DNA of 64,000 nucleotides from Rhizobiaceae bacterium (GCA_019635795.1 JAHBYV010000002.1:62001-126000), one strand, 5' to 3'. Counted from the first letter of the stretch, positions 24,944 through 33,744 are shown. The notes: a model not told the origin generated them from the sequence alone. A program made the numbers and translations.

Positions 24944-25801
24944 ATGTCCAGCACTGCGCTGCCGTCCCGGCAGCGGCCGTTGCAGGAGCGCGAACAGCTC
25001 GACCTGTTCCGCGCCTTGCCCGGCGACATGGCGCCGCGCGACAGCCAGGACTTGATGGCCTATCCGTTCTTCTCGCTCGCCAAGTCCAAGCGGGTCAAGC
25101 CCATCGACTTCCGTGCGGGCAACGTGACGATCCGCGTGGAAGGCACGCAGGAGCACGGCATCGCCACGATTTGGGATGCGGACGTGCTGATATGGGCGGC
25201 CTCGCAGATCGTGGAAGCGAAGGACGCGGGCCTGCGGCCGTCGCGGCTGATGCACGCCACGCCCTACGAGATTCTGCGTTTCATCGGGCGCGGCAAGTCG
25301 CTGCGCGACTACCAGCGTCTCAAGGCCGCGCTCGACCGACTGCAATCGACCACGGTGGCAACGTCCATTCGCGAAACCACGGGAAGGCGTTTGCACCGCT
25401 TTTCGTGGATCAACGAGTGGAAGGAGCTGGCCGATGCCAACGGCACACCGCTGGGGATCGAACTGATCCTGCCGGACTGGTTCTATGCGGGCGTGCTGGA
25501 TGCCGCCCTGGTGCTGACCATCGACCCGACGTACTTCCAACTCACGGGCGGCATCGAGCGCTGGTTGTACCGCCTGGTGCGCAAGCACGGCGGCAAGCAG
25601 GAATACGGCTGGCAGTTCGACTTCCGGCATCTGCACCGCAAGTCGGGCAGCAGCACGCGGTTCTCGGATTTCGCCTACGACCTGCGGGCGTTGGTCGCCC
25701 GGCAATCGCTGCCGGGGTACGAGCTGGGCATCGTGCGGATTCCCGAGGACGACATGGAATTGCTGACCTTCCGGCCCGTGCCGCAGACGGCACGGGGATA
25801 A
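24944..25801 (+). CDS. repA: Replication initiator protein A
   Basis: Protein of 285 residues of the RPA (PF10134-like) replication-initiator family. Features include LMAYPFFSLAKSKRVKPIDF, ATIWDADVLIWAASQIVEAK, MHATPYEILRFIGRG and a duplicated winged-helix architecture (LDRLQSTTVATSIR, FSWINEWKE, IERWLYRLVRKHGGK). It should bind the iterons located just after its stop codon and begin replication of the excised ICE. parA follows. Confidence 0.9.
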   Translation: MSSTALPSRQRPLQEREQLDLFRALPGDMAPRDSQDLMAYPFFSLAKSKRVKPIDFRAGNVTIRVEGTQEHGIATIWDADVLIWAASQIVEAKDAGLRPSRLMHATPYEILRFIGRGKSLRDYQRLKAALDRLQSTTVATSIRETTGRRLHRFSWINEWKELADANGTPLGIELILPDWFYAGVLDAALVLTIDPTYFQLTGGIERWLYRLVRKHGGKQEYGWQFDFRHLHRKSGSSTRFSDFAYDLRALVARQSLPGYELGIVRIPEDDMELLTFRPVPQTARG

Positions 25802-25825
25802 CAGCGGGAAAAGCTGTGGATGGGG

Positions 25826-25889
25826 TCGTGCTATCAGGAGTAAGAGGTGTCGTGCTATCAGGAGTACGCCTATCGTGCTATCAGGAGTA
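25826..25889 (+). repeat. oriV: Three 17 bp iterons, probable replication origin
   Basis: TCGTGCTATCAGGAGTA occurs exactly at 25826-25842, 25850-25866 and 25873-25889, in the same orientation, spaced 24 and 23 bp, about two helical turns. The array begins 25 bases after the repA stop and is followed by an AT-rich stretch (25918-25980), the usual layout of an iteron origin. Confidence 0.8.
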
Positions 25890-26090
25890 CGAAAACGCCG
25901 CAAAGCCAGTAACGGCGCGGGTTTGCGATCTCTCTAACATTACTAACTTAAATTCTCTAACTATTGGTAGAGAAGCAGCATCGCGGTGGACAACTACCGC
26001 AGGCCGAAAAAACAGCCAGCAAGAACTGCAAAAAACACCCCGTTCGACGCGGCAAAAACAGTCCGGTCTTCCAAGCTGGAGGGCCGCGCC

Positions 26091-26729
26091 ATGATCGTCG
26101 CCTTGCTCAACCAGAAAGGCGGTGTCGGCAAAACCACGCTCGCCACCCATATCGCTGGGGAACTGGCCTTGCGCGGCCAGCACGTCGTCCTGCTGGATTC
26201 CGACCCGCAGGGTTCCTCACTCGACTGGACGCAGCGCAGAAGCCAGCAGGGCTTGCCCAGGCTGTTCAGCGCCGTGGGCCTGGCACGCGAAACACTGCAC
26301 CAGGAAGCCCCAGAACTCGCCAGGCGGGCCGATCACGTCATCATTGACGGGCCACCCCGGATCGCCGCCTTGGCGCGCTCTGCGCTGCTGGCGGCCGAAC
26401 GGGTGCTGATCCCGGTACAACCCAGCCCCTACGACCTGTGGGCCAGCGCCGAGATGGTGGCACTGATCCGTGAGGCCCAGGTGTTCCGGCCTGCGCTACG
26501 CGCGGCCTTCGTCATCAACCGGCGCGTCAGCACCACGGTGATCGGGCGCGAAGCACGGCAAGCCTTGGCCGAACAACCGTTGCCAGCGCTGCGCAGCGAG
26601 GTGCGTCAGCGCATCGTCTTTGCCGACAGCGTGGCTGCGGGTCGATTGGCGCGGGAGACAGCCCCCGATAGCGCAGCGGCGCAGGAAATCACCGCGCTGG
26701 TCGATGAACTGCTGCGGTGGCCGTCATGA
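26091..26729 (+). CDS. parA: ParA-family partition ATPase
   Basis: P-loop ATPase of 212 residues with a deviant Walker A (KGGVGKTTLA), Walker A' (LLDSDPQGSS) and Walker B (VIIDGPPR). It has no N-terminal HTH, so it is the small ParF/type Ib kind. It should move or position ICE copies, together with the RHH-like partner overlapping its stop codon and perhaps the long ParB. Confidence 0.92.
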   Translation: MIVALLNQKGGVGKTTLATHIAGELALRGQHVVLLDSDPQGSSLDWTQRRSQQGLPRLFSAVGLARETLHQEAPELARRADHVIIDGPPRIAALARSALLAAERVLIPVQPSPYDLWASAEMVALIREAQVFRPALRAAFVINRRVSTTVIGREARQALAEQPLPALRSEVRQRIVFADSVAAGRLARETAPDSAAAQEITALVDELLRWPS

Positions 26730-27013
26730 GCGACAACAGCAACCCACCCAACGGCAAACGCCCGGCCAAGCGGGTCGGCATAGGCACGCGTCCGCCCGCC
26801 AATCCGCACGCCGAGGCTTGGATTCGCCAGGGCGATGCCGATGCGCTCAACAAGGGCGACCTCTACACCGCTCGCCTGACCCTCGACATCACGCCTGCCA
26901 TGCGGGCACGCATCAAGGTGTCGGCCTTCACCCAAGGCGTGACCGTGGCCGACCTGCTGCGCGGTTTGCTGGAGCGAGAGTTTCCAGAACACCGCAGGGA
27001 GAACACGCCATGA
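26726..27013 (+). CDS. Small RHH-like partner of ParA
   Basis: Protein of 95 residues with a basic, disordered N-terminus and a C-terminal ribbon-helix-helix-like segment (YTARLTLDITPAMRARIKVSAFTQGVTVADLLRGLLERE). Its start overlaps the parA stop (ATGA). It is probably the ParG-like centromere binder and autorepressor. Confidence 0.75.
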   Translation: MSDNSNPPNGKRPAKRVGIGTRPPANPHAEAWIRQGDADALNKGDLYTARLTLDITPAMRARIKVSAFTQGVTVADLLRGLLEREFPEHRRENTP

Positions 27014-27555
27014 CCACATCCGCATTGTCTGCTGCCGCACCTGCCGCCAGTGCGGCCACGGCTACCCATGAAGCCTCTTCCAGCCAGCCTGTCAGCACGC
27101 CACTGACGCGCGTGGCGCTGGCTTACATCGAACCGCGCTTCAAGCTCTACCTGCGCTTCGGCGCACCAGCTCGTACGCTCCAGCTCGATCGCTGGCGGCG
27201 CTGTGCCATGTTCATGCCGGGAGCAATGCTCTGCCGCGTTCGCTGGCAGGCCAACGACTACGGCACGATCCGCTGGCAGCTCATGGTGATGCAGGCTGCT
27301 ACACCGCTTGATGCCACGCAGCGCATCCCCGGCGTGCAGCCAGGCGCGTGCCTGCTGCTGCATGCAGAAGGTGACGCCAATGTGCGTGCCGTGCTGGAAC
27401 GCATCGACGGCATCGAGGCGCTGGGCATCGCTGCCATTGACGTATCGCCCGCGTACTGGCGCATGCTCGCCAACCGGCTCGCCGCGCATTTGCCGCTGCC
27501 CGAATACACCGCCGAGCGGCATGCCGCCTGGCTGGCCGGGAGGGCGCTGCCATGA
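27010..27555 (+). CDS. DUF2840 family protein
   Basis: Protein of 181 residues. The core is LTRVALAYIEPRFKLYLRFGAPARTLQLDRWRRCAMFMPGAMLCRVRW with GTIRWQLMVMQAA, the DUF2840 pattern of Tn4371-like ICEs. Function is unknown. It overlaps its neighbours on both sides (ATGA), so it is part of the parA to traF operon. Confidence 0.88.
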   Translation: MTTSALSAAAPAASAATATHEASSSQPVSTPLTRVALAYIEPRFKLYLRFGAPARTLQLDRWRRCAMFMPGAMLCRVRWQANDYGTIRWQLMVMQAATPLDATQRIPGVQPGACLLLHAEGDANVRAVLERIDGIEALGIAAIDVSPAYWRMLANRLAAHLPLPEYTAERHAAWLAGRALP

Positions 27556-28151
27556 CAGCCCATCCCACCGCCGCACGCACGCCCAAAGCTGCGCCGCTTC
27601 CTCACTCGCGCCTGCGCGCTCGCCTCGTGCTGGCGGGCATTGCCGCCGTCGGCCTCGCTGCGCTGGCCTGGGCGGCTTTCGTGCAGCCGTTGCCGCGCCT
27701 GATCTACAACCCGTCCGACAGCGTTCCGGTCGGTTGGTATCGCGTCGATCCGCAGCGCCACGGCGCCGACTCGCTGCCACGTCCCTTGTCCGTGGGCAGC
27801 GTCGTCGTGACGACGCTGCCGCCAGATGTTGCCGCGCTCGCTGCGCAGCACGGCTACCTGCCCGTACACGTTCCGCTGCTCAAACGTGTGGGCGCGGTCG
27901 CACCACAACACGTCTGCATAGTCGCCGGTCAGGTACGCATCGACAGCGTGCCGATGGCCGCTGCGCTGCCTACCGACCGGCTGGGCCGACCGTTGCCATC
28001 CTTGCAGCTTTGCCGTCGCCTTGAGGCGGGCGAACTGTTCCTGTTGAGCGTGACCAATCCGGCATCGTTCGACAGCCGCTATTTCGGCCCAGTCAGCGCA
28101 TCCGCCGTGATCGGCGTTGCGCATCCGATCTGGGTGGAGACACGCCCATGA
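27552..28151 (+). CDS. traF: TraF: conjugative S26-type signal peptidase
   Basis: Protein of 199 residues with an N-terminal membrane segment (about 27-45) and an S26 peptidase domain. The catalytic serine lies in YNPSDSVPVGWY and the lysine in LLKRVGAVAP. In RP4-type systems TraF matures the pilin TrbC, for example by cyclisation. It overlaps the DUF2840 gene by four bases. Confidence 0.9.
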   Translation: MTAHPTAARTPKAAPLPHSRLRARLVLAGIAAVGLAALAWAAFVQPLPRLIYNPSDSVPVGWYRVDPQRHGADSLPRPLSVGSVVVTTLPPDVAALAAQHGYLPVHVPLLKRVGAVAPQHVCIVAGQVRIDSVPMAAALPTDRLGRPLPSLQLCRRLEAGELFLLSVTNPASFDSRYFGPVSASAVIGVAHPIWVETRP

Positions 28152-28599
28152 TGGCCACCGATTCACTGCACGTTACCGTGCCTCTCATCGTGCCATCAGG
28201 CGTGTCGTTCCGGCTGTTGCTGCCGTGTCGTCGCGCGTGCAGTGCGGATGCATTCGCATCGCACTTCGCGCTGTCTTCGGCGCAGCCGTCTGATGTGCAG
28301 GCGTCTTGCCTCGAACGCGTCCCAGGCTTGTCCATCTGCGCGTTCGCCGGCGGACTGGCTGCAAGTAGCGTAGCGCCGCCGGGCCGCCGACGCCCAGAGC
28401 GGGAGCGAGGGGCAAAGGCGGAAGGCAAGACAAAAGGACTCGGCACCTTGCCGCGTCGAAAGCCAGTCTGCACATGGGGGGAACACGGCACGGAGCGGCT
28501 TCGCCGCCGTGCCGTGTTCGGCGCGAAGGTCACGCCAATGCAGGCATGTCCGCGTGCTTCGCACGACTGGACACGCCAGAGCTTGCAGGGAGAACGGCC
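28152..28599. other. Region between traF and the relaxase
   Basis: 448 bases. An open frame of 151 codons starts at 28148, overlapping the traF stop, but its composition is irregular and no family is recognisable, so it is not called as a gene. The region holds a long hairpin at 28481-28519 and the relaxase leader. Confidence 0.5.
28481..28519. other. oriT: Long inverted repeat, candidate oriT
   Basis: Arms GAACACGGCACGG (28481-28493) and CCGTGCCGTGTTC (28507-28519) pair perfectly, and the spacer can form an inner GCGGC/GCCGC stem. It ends 80 bases before the relaxase start, a common oriT position. A nic sequence could not be recognised, so a transcription-control role is also possible. Confidence 0.4.
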
Positions 28600-30582
28600 A
28601 TGACCGACCGCCGCGACGACGATTTCCGCGTGCGCCCCAGCGCCCCGAAGAACCGGGGCAAGGGCCAGGGGCAAAGCTTCGTTTCCAAGGTGCTCAGGCA
28701 GGCCGGCAAAGCCAGCAGCGGCAAGTCGGCGGTGCACCGTCCTGGGGCGGCTGGCACCGGCCAGCGGCCCGGCTCGCGGCTCGGGCGCGGCCATACGGCG
28801 GCGCGCTTCGCCGGGGCGAAGCTAACACCCATGTCGCGGCGCGTGACCATCAAGACCTTGCTGGTCAATCACCAGCGGGCCAGCCTGCAATCGCTCGCCA
28901 AGCACCTGCGCTACATCGAGCGCGACGGCGTGGGCCGCGATGGCGAACCGGGCCGGGCCTACGGGCCGCAGGCCGACGAAGCCGACCTGAACGCCTTCAA
29001 GGAACGCTGCGCCGACGACCGGCACCATTTCCGCTTCATTGTCTCGCCCGAGGATGGGGCCGAGCTGGACGACCTGCGCACTTATACCCGCCATCTGGTG
29101 AGCCGCATGGAAGCCGACTTGGGCACGCGGCTGGACTGGGTGGCAGTTGATCACTGGAACACCGACAACCCGCACACGCACATCGTCGTGCGCGGGCGCG
29201 ATGACACCGGCAAAGACCTCATCATCGCGGGCGACTACATCGCCCACGGTTTCCGCCATCGTGCCGCCGAGTTGGCGACCGAATGGCTGGGGCCGCGCAC
29301 CGAGTTGGAGATCCAGCAGACCTTGGGGCGCGAGGTGGAACAGGCGCGGTGGACAAGCCTGGATCGCACCTTGCAGCGCGAATCCGGCGAGGATGGCCGG
29401 GTGCAGATCGAACGCTTCAGGGAGCCGAACTTGCAACGCCAACGCCTGCTGCTGATCGGCCGCCTGCAACGCTTGCAGCGTCTGGGCCTGGCCGACGAGA
29501 CGCAGCCCGGCACCTGGGCCATTCATGCCGATGCGGAAAAGACCCTGCGTGCCCTGGGCGAGCGTGGCGACATTATCCGCACGATGCAGCGAGCCATGAG
29601 CGGGCAGCCGCGCGAGCTGGCAGTGTTCGAGCCGGGCGACGATGGCAGAACCATCCTTGGCCGCGTGGCCGCGAAGGGGCTGGCCGACGAACTGCACGAC
29701 CGGGGCTATCTGGTCATCGACGGCACGGACGGCAAGGCCCACTACGTCGCGCTGAATGTCCGCGACGAGCTGGCGAACTATCCCACAGGCGCGGTGGTGG
29801 AAGTGAAGGGTTCGGCCGACGTGCGTGCAGCCGACAAAAACATCGCCGCGCTGGCGAGCGATGGCCTGTACCGCGCCGATCACCACCTGGCAATCGAACA
29901 GGGCCGTGCCAAGGACGGGCGCGACCCGCAGGAAGTTGTCGCGGCGCATGTCCGGCGGCTGGAAGCCCTGCGCCGGACCGGCATCGTGGAGCGCGTCGCC
30001 GAAGGGCTATGGAAGGTGCCGGACGACCTGGCCGAGCGTGGCCGCCAGTACGACGCGCAGCGCCTGGGCGGCGTGGCCGTGGAGCTGAAATCTCACCTGC
30101 CCATCGAGCGGCAGGCCCGCGTGATCGGGGCCACCTGGCTCGACCAACAGTTGATCGGCGGTGGCTCGGGCCTGGGCGACCTGGGCTTTGGCGGCGACGC
30201 CAAGCAGGCCATACAGCAGCGTGCCGACTTCCTCGAAGAACAGGGGCTGGCCCAACGACGCGGCCAGCGCGTCATCCTCGCCCGCGACCTGCTGGGCACG
30301 CTGCGCAACCGAGAACTGGCGCAGGCCGCCAAGGACATAGCAGCGGAAACTGGCCTGGAGCATCGCCCGGTAGCCGACGGGCAGCGTGTGGCTGGCATCT
30401 ACCGGCGCTCCATCATGTTCGCCAGCGGGCGCTTCGCCATGTTGGACGACGGCTTAGGTTTCACGCTCGTGCCTTGGAAGCCCGTCATCGAACAGCGACT
30501 GGGCCAATCCCTGGCTGCCACAGTCCGCGGCGGGCATGTCTCCTGGGAACTCGGTCGCCAGCGCGGCCCATCTGTAGGCTAA
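28600..30582 (+). CDS. VirD2-type relaxase with DUF3363 domain
   Basis: Relaxase of 660 residues that should nick oriT and lead the strand into the recipient. It begins with a basic disordered region. The relaxase core has a conserved RASLQSLAKHLRYIERDGVG, HHFRFIVSPEDG and the three-histidine metal motif (DHWNTDNPHTHIVVRG). A DUF3363 region makes up the C-terminal half (AVEVKGSADVRAADKNI-like section and VIGATWLDQQLIGG). It is followed by the arsenic operon, which separates it from traG. Confidence 0.92.
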   Translation: MTDRRDDDFRVRPSAPKNRGKGQGQSFVSKVLRQAGKASSGKSAVHRPGAAGTGQRPGSRLGRGHTAARFAGAKLTPMSRRVTIKTLLVNHQRASLQSLAKHLRYIERDGVGRDGEPGRAYGPQADEADLNAFKERCADDRHHFRFIVSPEDGAELDDLRTYTRHLVSRMEADLGTRLDWVAVDHWNTDNPHTHIVVRGRDDTGKDLIIAGDYIAHGFRHRAAELATEWLGPRTELEIQQTLGREVEQARWTSLDRTLQRESGEDGRVQIERFREPNLQRQRLLLIGRLQRLQRLGLADETQPGTWAIHADAEKTLRALGERGDIIRTMQRAMSGQPRELAVFEPGDDGRTILGRVAAKGLADELHDRGYLVIDGTDGKAHYVALNVRDELANYPTGAVVEVKGSADVRAADKNIAALASDGLYRADHHLAIEQGRAKDGRDPQEVVAAHVRRLEALRRTGIVERVAEGLWKVPDDLAERGRQYDAQRLGGVAVELKSHLPIERQARVIGATWLDQQLIGGGSGLGDLGFGGDAKQAIQQRADFLEEQGLAQRRGQRVILARDLLGTLRNRELAQAAKDIAAETGLEHRPVADGQRVAGIYRRSIMFASGRFAMLDDGLGFTLVPWKPVIEQRLGQSLAATVRGGHVSWELGRQRGPSVG

Positions 30583-30699
30583 AGACTGAATTTGTCATGT
30601 GTGCCGTGGCTCGTGATGCTTCACTTGTGGTCGCAGACTCATGCGAGCGCCCTCCATCCGGCCAGGCACCGCCCCAGGAGGGGATTTTTCGGTTGCCGC

Positions 30700-30728
30700 T
30701 TGATACCTTGATGAACAAGGTATATAGT
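30700..30728 (+). promoter_or_regulatory. Promoter and operator of the arsenic operon
   Basis: A -35 box TTGATA (30700-30705) and -10 box TATAGT (30723-30728) are 17 bp apart. A perfect palindrome ATACCTTG-atgaa-CAAGGTAT (30703-30723) fills the spacer, so a bound repressor would block RNA polymerase. The predicted start site is at or next to the ATG at 30736. Confidence 0.7.
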
Positions 30729-30735
30729 TACGCTC

Positions 30736-31113
30736 ATGGTTAAATCGACGACTTCCCTCAAGACCGTAGAGCGCACACCGGTGGACTATACCGACCGGTT
30801 GTATTGGGGCGGCATCATCAAGATGAGCCTGTCCAAGTTCTTCATCCTGAGCGTGCTGCAAAAGCGGCCCATGCACGGCTATGAGATCGCACGTGAAGTG
30901 GAGTGCTCGACCCAAGGTTGTTGCGCACCCACCGAAGGCACTATCTACCCGGTGTTGCGCGAGTTCGAGCAGGGCGGCTATGTCACCGCGCATACCGAAA
31001 CGGTTGCGGGCCGTGGACGCAAGGTCTACACGTTGACCGACAGGGGCCGCGAAGCCTTCACGGTGGCGGTAGATGCTTGGATGGAGGTGGCTGCGCACAT
31101 CACCCGTCAGTAA
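30736..31113 (+). CDS. PadR-family regulator, probably arsenic-responsive
   Basis: Winged-helix repressor of the PadR family: FFILSVLQKRPMHGYEIARE, EGTIYPVLREFEQGGYV and GRGRKVYTLTDRGREAF. Cysteines C57, C62 and C63 (ECSTQGCC) sit in the recognition region and could bind trivalent arsenic. The ATG at 30736 may be leaderless relative to the predicted promoter. An internal ATG at 30823 (MSLSKFF) would give the more usual PadR N-terminus and cannot be excluded. It is the first gene of an arP-M-aqp operon and probably represses it. Confidence 0.8.
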   Translation: MVKSTTSLKTVERTPVDYTDRLYWGGIIKMSLSKFFILSVLQKRPMHGYEIAREVECSTQGCCAPTEGTIYPVLREFEQGGYVTAHTETVAGRGRKVYTLTDRGREAFTVAVDAWMEVAAHITRQ

Positions 31114-31167
31114 TGGCGGTTTTTTTTGAATACAAACATTGATCATCTATGCATTGAACAGGAATAT

Positions 31168-32064
31168 ATGATGAACCTGAACACACTCACCGAAACCCTG
31201 CAGTTCTTCGCCATGATCAGCGCCGAGTTGATCGCGCTGTTCTTCGTCGTCAGTTTCATGGTGGCGATGATGCAGGAGTATGTACCAGCCAGCACGGTGC
31301 AACGCTTACTGACCGGGCGAGGCCTGCGTGGCAACATCGTCGGTGCCGGGCTGGGGGCAGTCACGCCGTTTTGCTCCTGCTCGACTATTCCGGTCACGGT
31401 CGGCTTGCTCAACGCCGGTGCGCCATTTGGCGCCACCATGTCCTTTCTAGTTTCCTCGCCCATCCTCAACCCGGTGATCCTGGGCTTACTGGTTACGTTG
31501 TTCGGCTGGAAGTTCACCGTCTTCTATGGCGCGGCATCCTTTGTGCTGGCGGTGGCAGTGGGCGCGGTCTGGCAACTCTTTGGCCTGGAGCGCGACGTAA
31601 AGAAGGTGCGTGTGGTCGGCGAGAGCGAAATTGCAGGGCCGACCGACTTCAAATCGCGCCTGCGCCGAGCTGGCAGCGCGGCCTTTGCTTTGTTCAAGAC
31701 TTCCTTGCCCTACCTGCTGATCGGCGCGGGCATTGGCGCGCTGATTTATGGCGTGGTACCCGGTGAGTGGATCGCCACTATGGCAGGTGCCGACAATCCG
31801 TTCGCGATTCCCGTGGCTGCCGCTATCGGTGTGCCGTTATACATCCGCGCTGAAACCCTGATTCCGATTGGCATGGCCTTGCAGTCCCAAGGCATGAGCA
31901 TCGGCGCGGTAGCGGCGCTGATCATCGCTGGCGCAGGTGCCAGCATTCCCGAAGTCACGCTGCTCAACACGATCTTCCGGCCCCGACTGGTGGCAGTGTT
32001 CGTGCTGACCATCTTCACGGTTGCCATCAGCGTGGGTTACGTCGCCAATCTGCTGTTCATTTGA
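31168..32064 (+). CDS. arsP: ArsP-type permease (organoarsenical efflux)
   Basis: Membrane permease of about 298 residues of the DUF318/UPF0718 family, with eight or so hydrophobic segments. The CSC motif in AVTPFCSCSTIPVTVGLLNAG and the LVSSPILNP motif are intact. ArsP proteins export trivalent methylated arsenicals. A second ATG at 31171 is possible. It lies between the PadR-type repressor and the cysteine-repeat small protein. Confidence 0.88.
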   Translation: MMNLNTLTETLQFFAMISAELIALFFVVSFMVAMMQEYVPASTVQRLLTGRGLRGNIVGAGLGAVTPFCSCSTIPVTVGLLNAGAPFGATMSFLVSSPILNPVILGLLVTLFGWKFTVFYGAASFVLAVAVGAVWQLFGLERDVKKVRVVGESEIAGPTDFKSRLRRAGSAAFALFKTSLPYLLIGAGIGALIYGVVPGEWIATMAGADNPFAIPVAAAIGVPLYIRAETLIPIGMALQSQGMSIGAVAALIIAGAGASIPEVTLLNTIFRPRLVAVFVLTIFTVAISVGYVANLLFI

Positions 32065-32076
32065 AGGAGAAAGACC

Positions 32077-32274
32077 ATGTCCGAGAAAAAAGGCTTTATA
32101 GCGCGTTTGTTTGACAAGCAGGAGGACTCGGCTTGCTGCGCGGTGCGCATCGAAGAAGTGCCCAAGACGGAAGTGACCCAAATGCCCGTCGCCAAGAAGT
32201 CCGCATGTTGCGCGGTGCGCATTGAGGAGGTCAAGGACGATGATGCCACTCAGCCGCCACCTGCCACCCGGTAG
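32077..32274 (+). CDS. Small protein with two CCAVRIEEV repeats
   Basis: Protein of 65 residues. The 11-residue unit SACCAVRIEEV occurs twice without change (18-28 and 42-52), separated by a short polar linker. It starts 12 bases after arsP with a good GGAG site. The vicinal cysteine pairs would suit binding of trivalent arsenic or other soft metals, so a chaperone, buffer or sensor role is plausible. No named family is recognised. Confidence 0.7.
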   Translation: MSEKKGFIARLFDKQEDSACCAVRIEEVPKTEVTQMPVAKKSACCAVRIEEVKDDDATQPPPATR

Positions 32275-32586
32275 CCCAATCGACCTATCAAGGCGGAAAC
32301 CACGCTGGTGCTGGAAACGGTGAGCCTACAACACGACATGCACCGCGCGTAGATCGAGCCTTGAGCCAGGGTGATCAACAACAGCTTGACAGCCGCTCGT
32401 CCGGCATCGCCATTCCTGGTGACGCGCGCCAGCCGCGAACTGCCGCTGATTGCCGACGTGCGCGGCCAGCATGCCCATCGCTTCGCCATGATTCCGTTGC
32501 AGGCGCAGGAGCCTGTCGGCATCGACTTGTTGGGCCGCATGGCTGCCCACTGACCTTAAACCCTTCAACTCAAAGGAAGACAGTCC
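32275..32586. other. Gap in the arsenic operon with a possible gene remnant
   Basis: 312 bases between the repeat protein and arsM. A frame from GTG at 32371 to 32553 (60 codons, ending QAQEPVGIDLLGRMAAH) could be the tail of a decayed gene. I do not recognise it and do not call it as functional. Confidence 0.4.
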
Positions 32587-33672
32587 ATGAACAATCAAGC
32601 TCCAAGCCTGGAACGGCGGATCGAGGAAGTTCAGCACTACTACGGGGACACCTTGACGGATAAGCAAGATTTGGCGACCAATGTCTGCACAGCGGACGAG
32701 CCGCCGTCAGACGCCATCAAAGCCATCCTGACGCAAATACACGACGATGTGCAGATGCGCTTCTACGGTTGTGGTGCGCCCTTCCCCCCGCTGCTGGAGG
32801 GCGCAACCGTGCTGGACCTGGGCTGCGGCGGCGGACGCGACTGCTTCGTGCTGTCTAGCCTGGTGGGCGAGCGAGGCAAGGTCATCGGTGTGGACGCCAC
32901 AGCCGAACAGATCGCTTTCGCGCAGAGCTATGTGGAGCACCACCGCAAGGTCTTCGGCCACACCGAAAGCAACGTCCGCTTTCTGCAAGGCAATATCGAA
33001 GCCTTGGATCAGCTCGACCTGCTGCCGGAGAGCATAGATGTCATCGTTTCCAATTGCGTGATCAACCTGTCGATGACCAAGGCCGATGTGTTGGCAGGCA
33101 TGGCCAAACTGCTCAAGCCTGGCGGCGAAATCTACTTCGCCGATATCTTCTCAGATCGCAGGCTAGCCCCTGAGTTGAAAGACGATCCGCTTATCGTCGG
33201 CGAGTGCATCGGTGATGCGCTGTATTTCGAGGACTTCGTGCGCTTGGCACAGGCTGCCGGCTTCCTTGATGTGCGAGTTACCGCCAAGAGCCTGAAAACC
33301 ATCGCCAATCCCGCCATCGAAGCAAAGCTCGGGGGCGCCAAGTTGTACTCGATCACCTTGCGCCTGTTCAAGATGGATTTGGAAGACCGTTGCGAGGATT
33401 ACGGGCAGGTTGCCATCTACAAAGGCAACCTGCCGGAAGCCCCCGACCGATTCGTGCTGGACAACGGCCATGCTTTCGATACCGGTCGGGCGGTACCGGT
33501 ATGTCGCAATACGGCCGACATGATCAGCAAGAGTCGTTATCGCATCTTGTTCGATGTGATTGGCGACGGCCGCCGACACTATGGCCTTTTCCAGTGTGGT
33601 ACGCCGCTGATCGAGTCAGTGCCAACGCTGGCCGATGTGGGCGTTTGCGGCCCCGCTGGGTGCGGATGCTAG
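32587..33672 (+). CDS. arsM: Arsenite S-adenosylmethionine methyltransferase
   Basis: Cytoplasmic methyltransferase of 361 residues that turns As(III) into methylated arsenicals using SAM. The SAM motif VLDLGCGGGRDCF and the four conserved arsenic-handling cysteines, C34 (NVCTADE), C62 (YGCGAP), C157 (SNCVINL) and C207 (GECIGD), are present. The C-terminus ends in a Cys-rich CGPAGCGC. It acts with ArsP, which exports the trivalent methylated product. Confidence 0.95.
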   Translation: MNNQAPSLERRIEEVQHYYGDTLTDKQDLATNVCTADEPPSDAIKAILTQIHDDVQMRFYGCGAPFPPLLEGATVLDLGCGGGRDCFVLSSLVGERGKVIGVDATAEQIAFAQSYVEHHRKVFGHTESNVRFLQGNIEALDQLDLLPESIDVIVSNCVINLSMTKADVLAGMAKLLKPGGEIYFADIFSDRRLAPELKDDPLIVGECIGDALYFEDFVRLAQAAGFLDVRVTAKSLKTIANPAIEAKLGGAKLYSITLRLFKMDLEDRCEDYGQVAIYKGNLPEAPDRFVLDNGHAFDTGRAVPVCRNTADMISKSRYRILFDVIGDGRRHYGLFQCGTPLIESVPTLADVGVCGPAGCGC

Positions 33673-33701
33673 GAACCCCCATTTTGCGGGCAACACGAAG
33701 T

Positions 33702-33744
33702 GAGATCAGGACGACCGATCATGCCTTCCTGATCTCGGCGTTTT
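33702..33744 (+). terminator. Hairpin after arsM
   Basis: Perfect 10 bp arms GAGATCAGGA and TCCTGATCTC with a 15-base loop, followed by GGCGTTTT. It may end arsM transcripts or reduce read-through to the aquaporin gene. Confidence 0.45.

Noticed and set aside
28148-28603. 151-codon frame overlapping the traF stop
   Set aside because: No recognisable domain, irregular composition, and it spans the long hairpin and relaxase leader. Treated as non-coding.
32371-32553. 60-codon frame before arsM
   Set aside because: Starts with GTG without a ribosome site and matches no family I know; at most the tail of a decayed gene.
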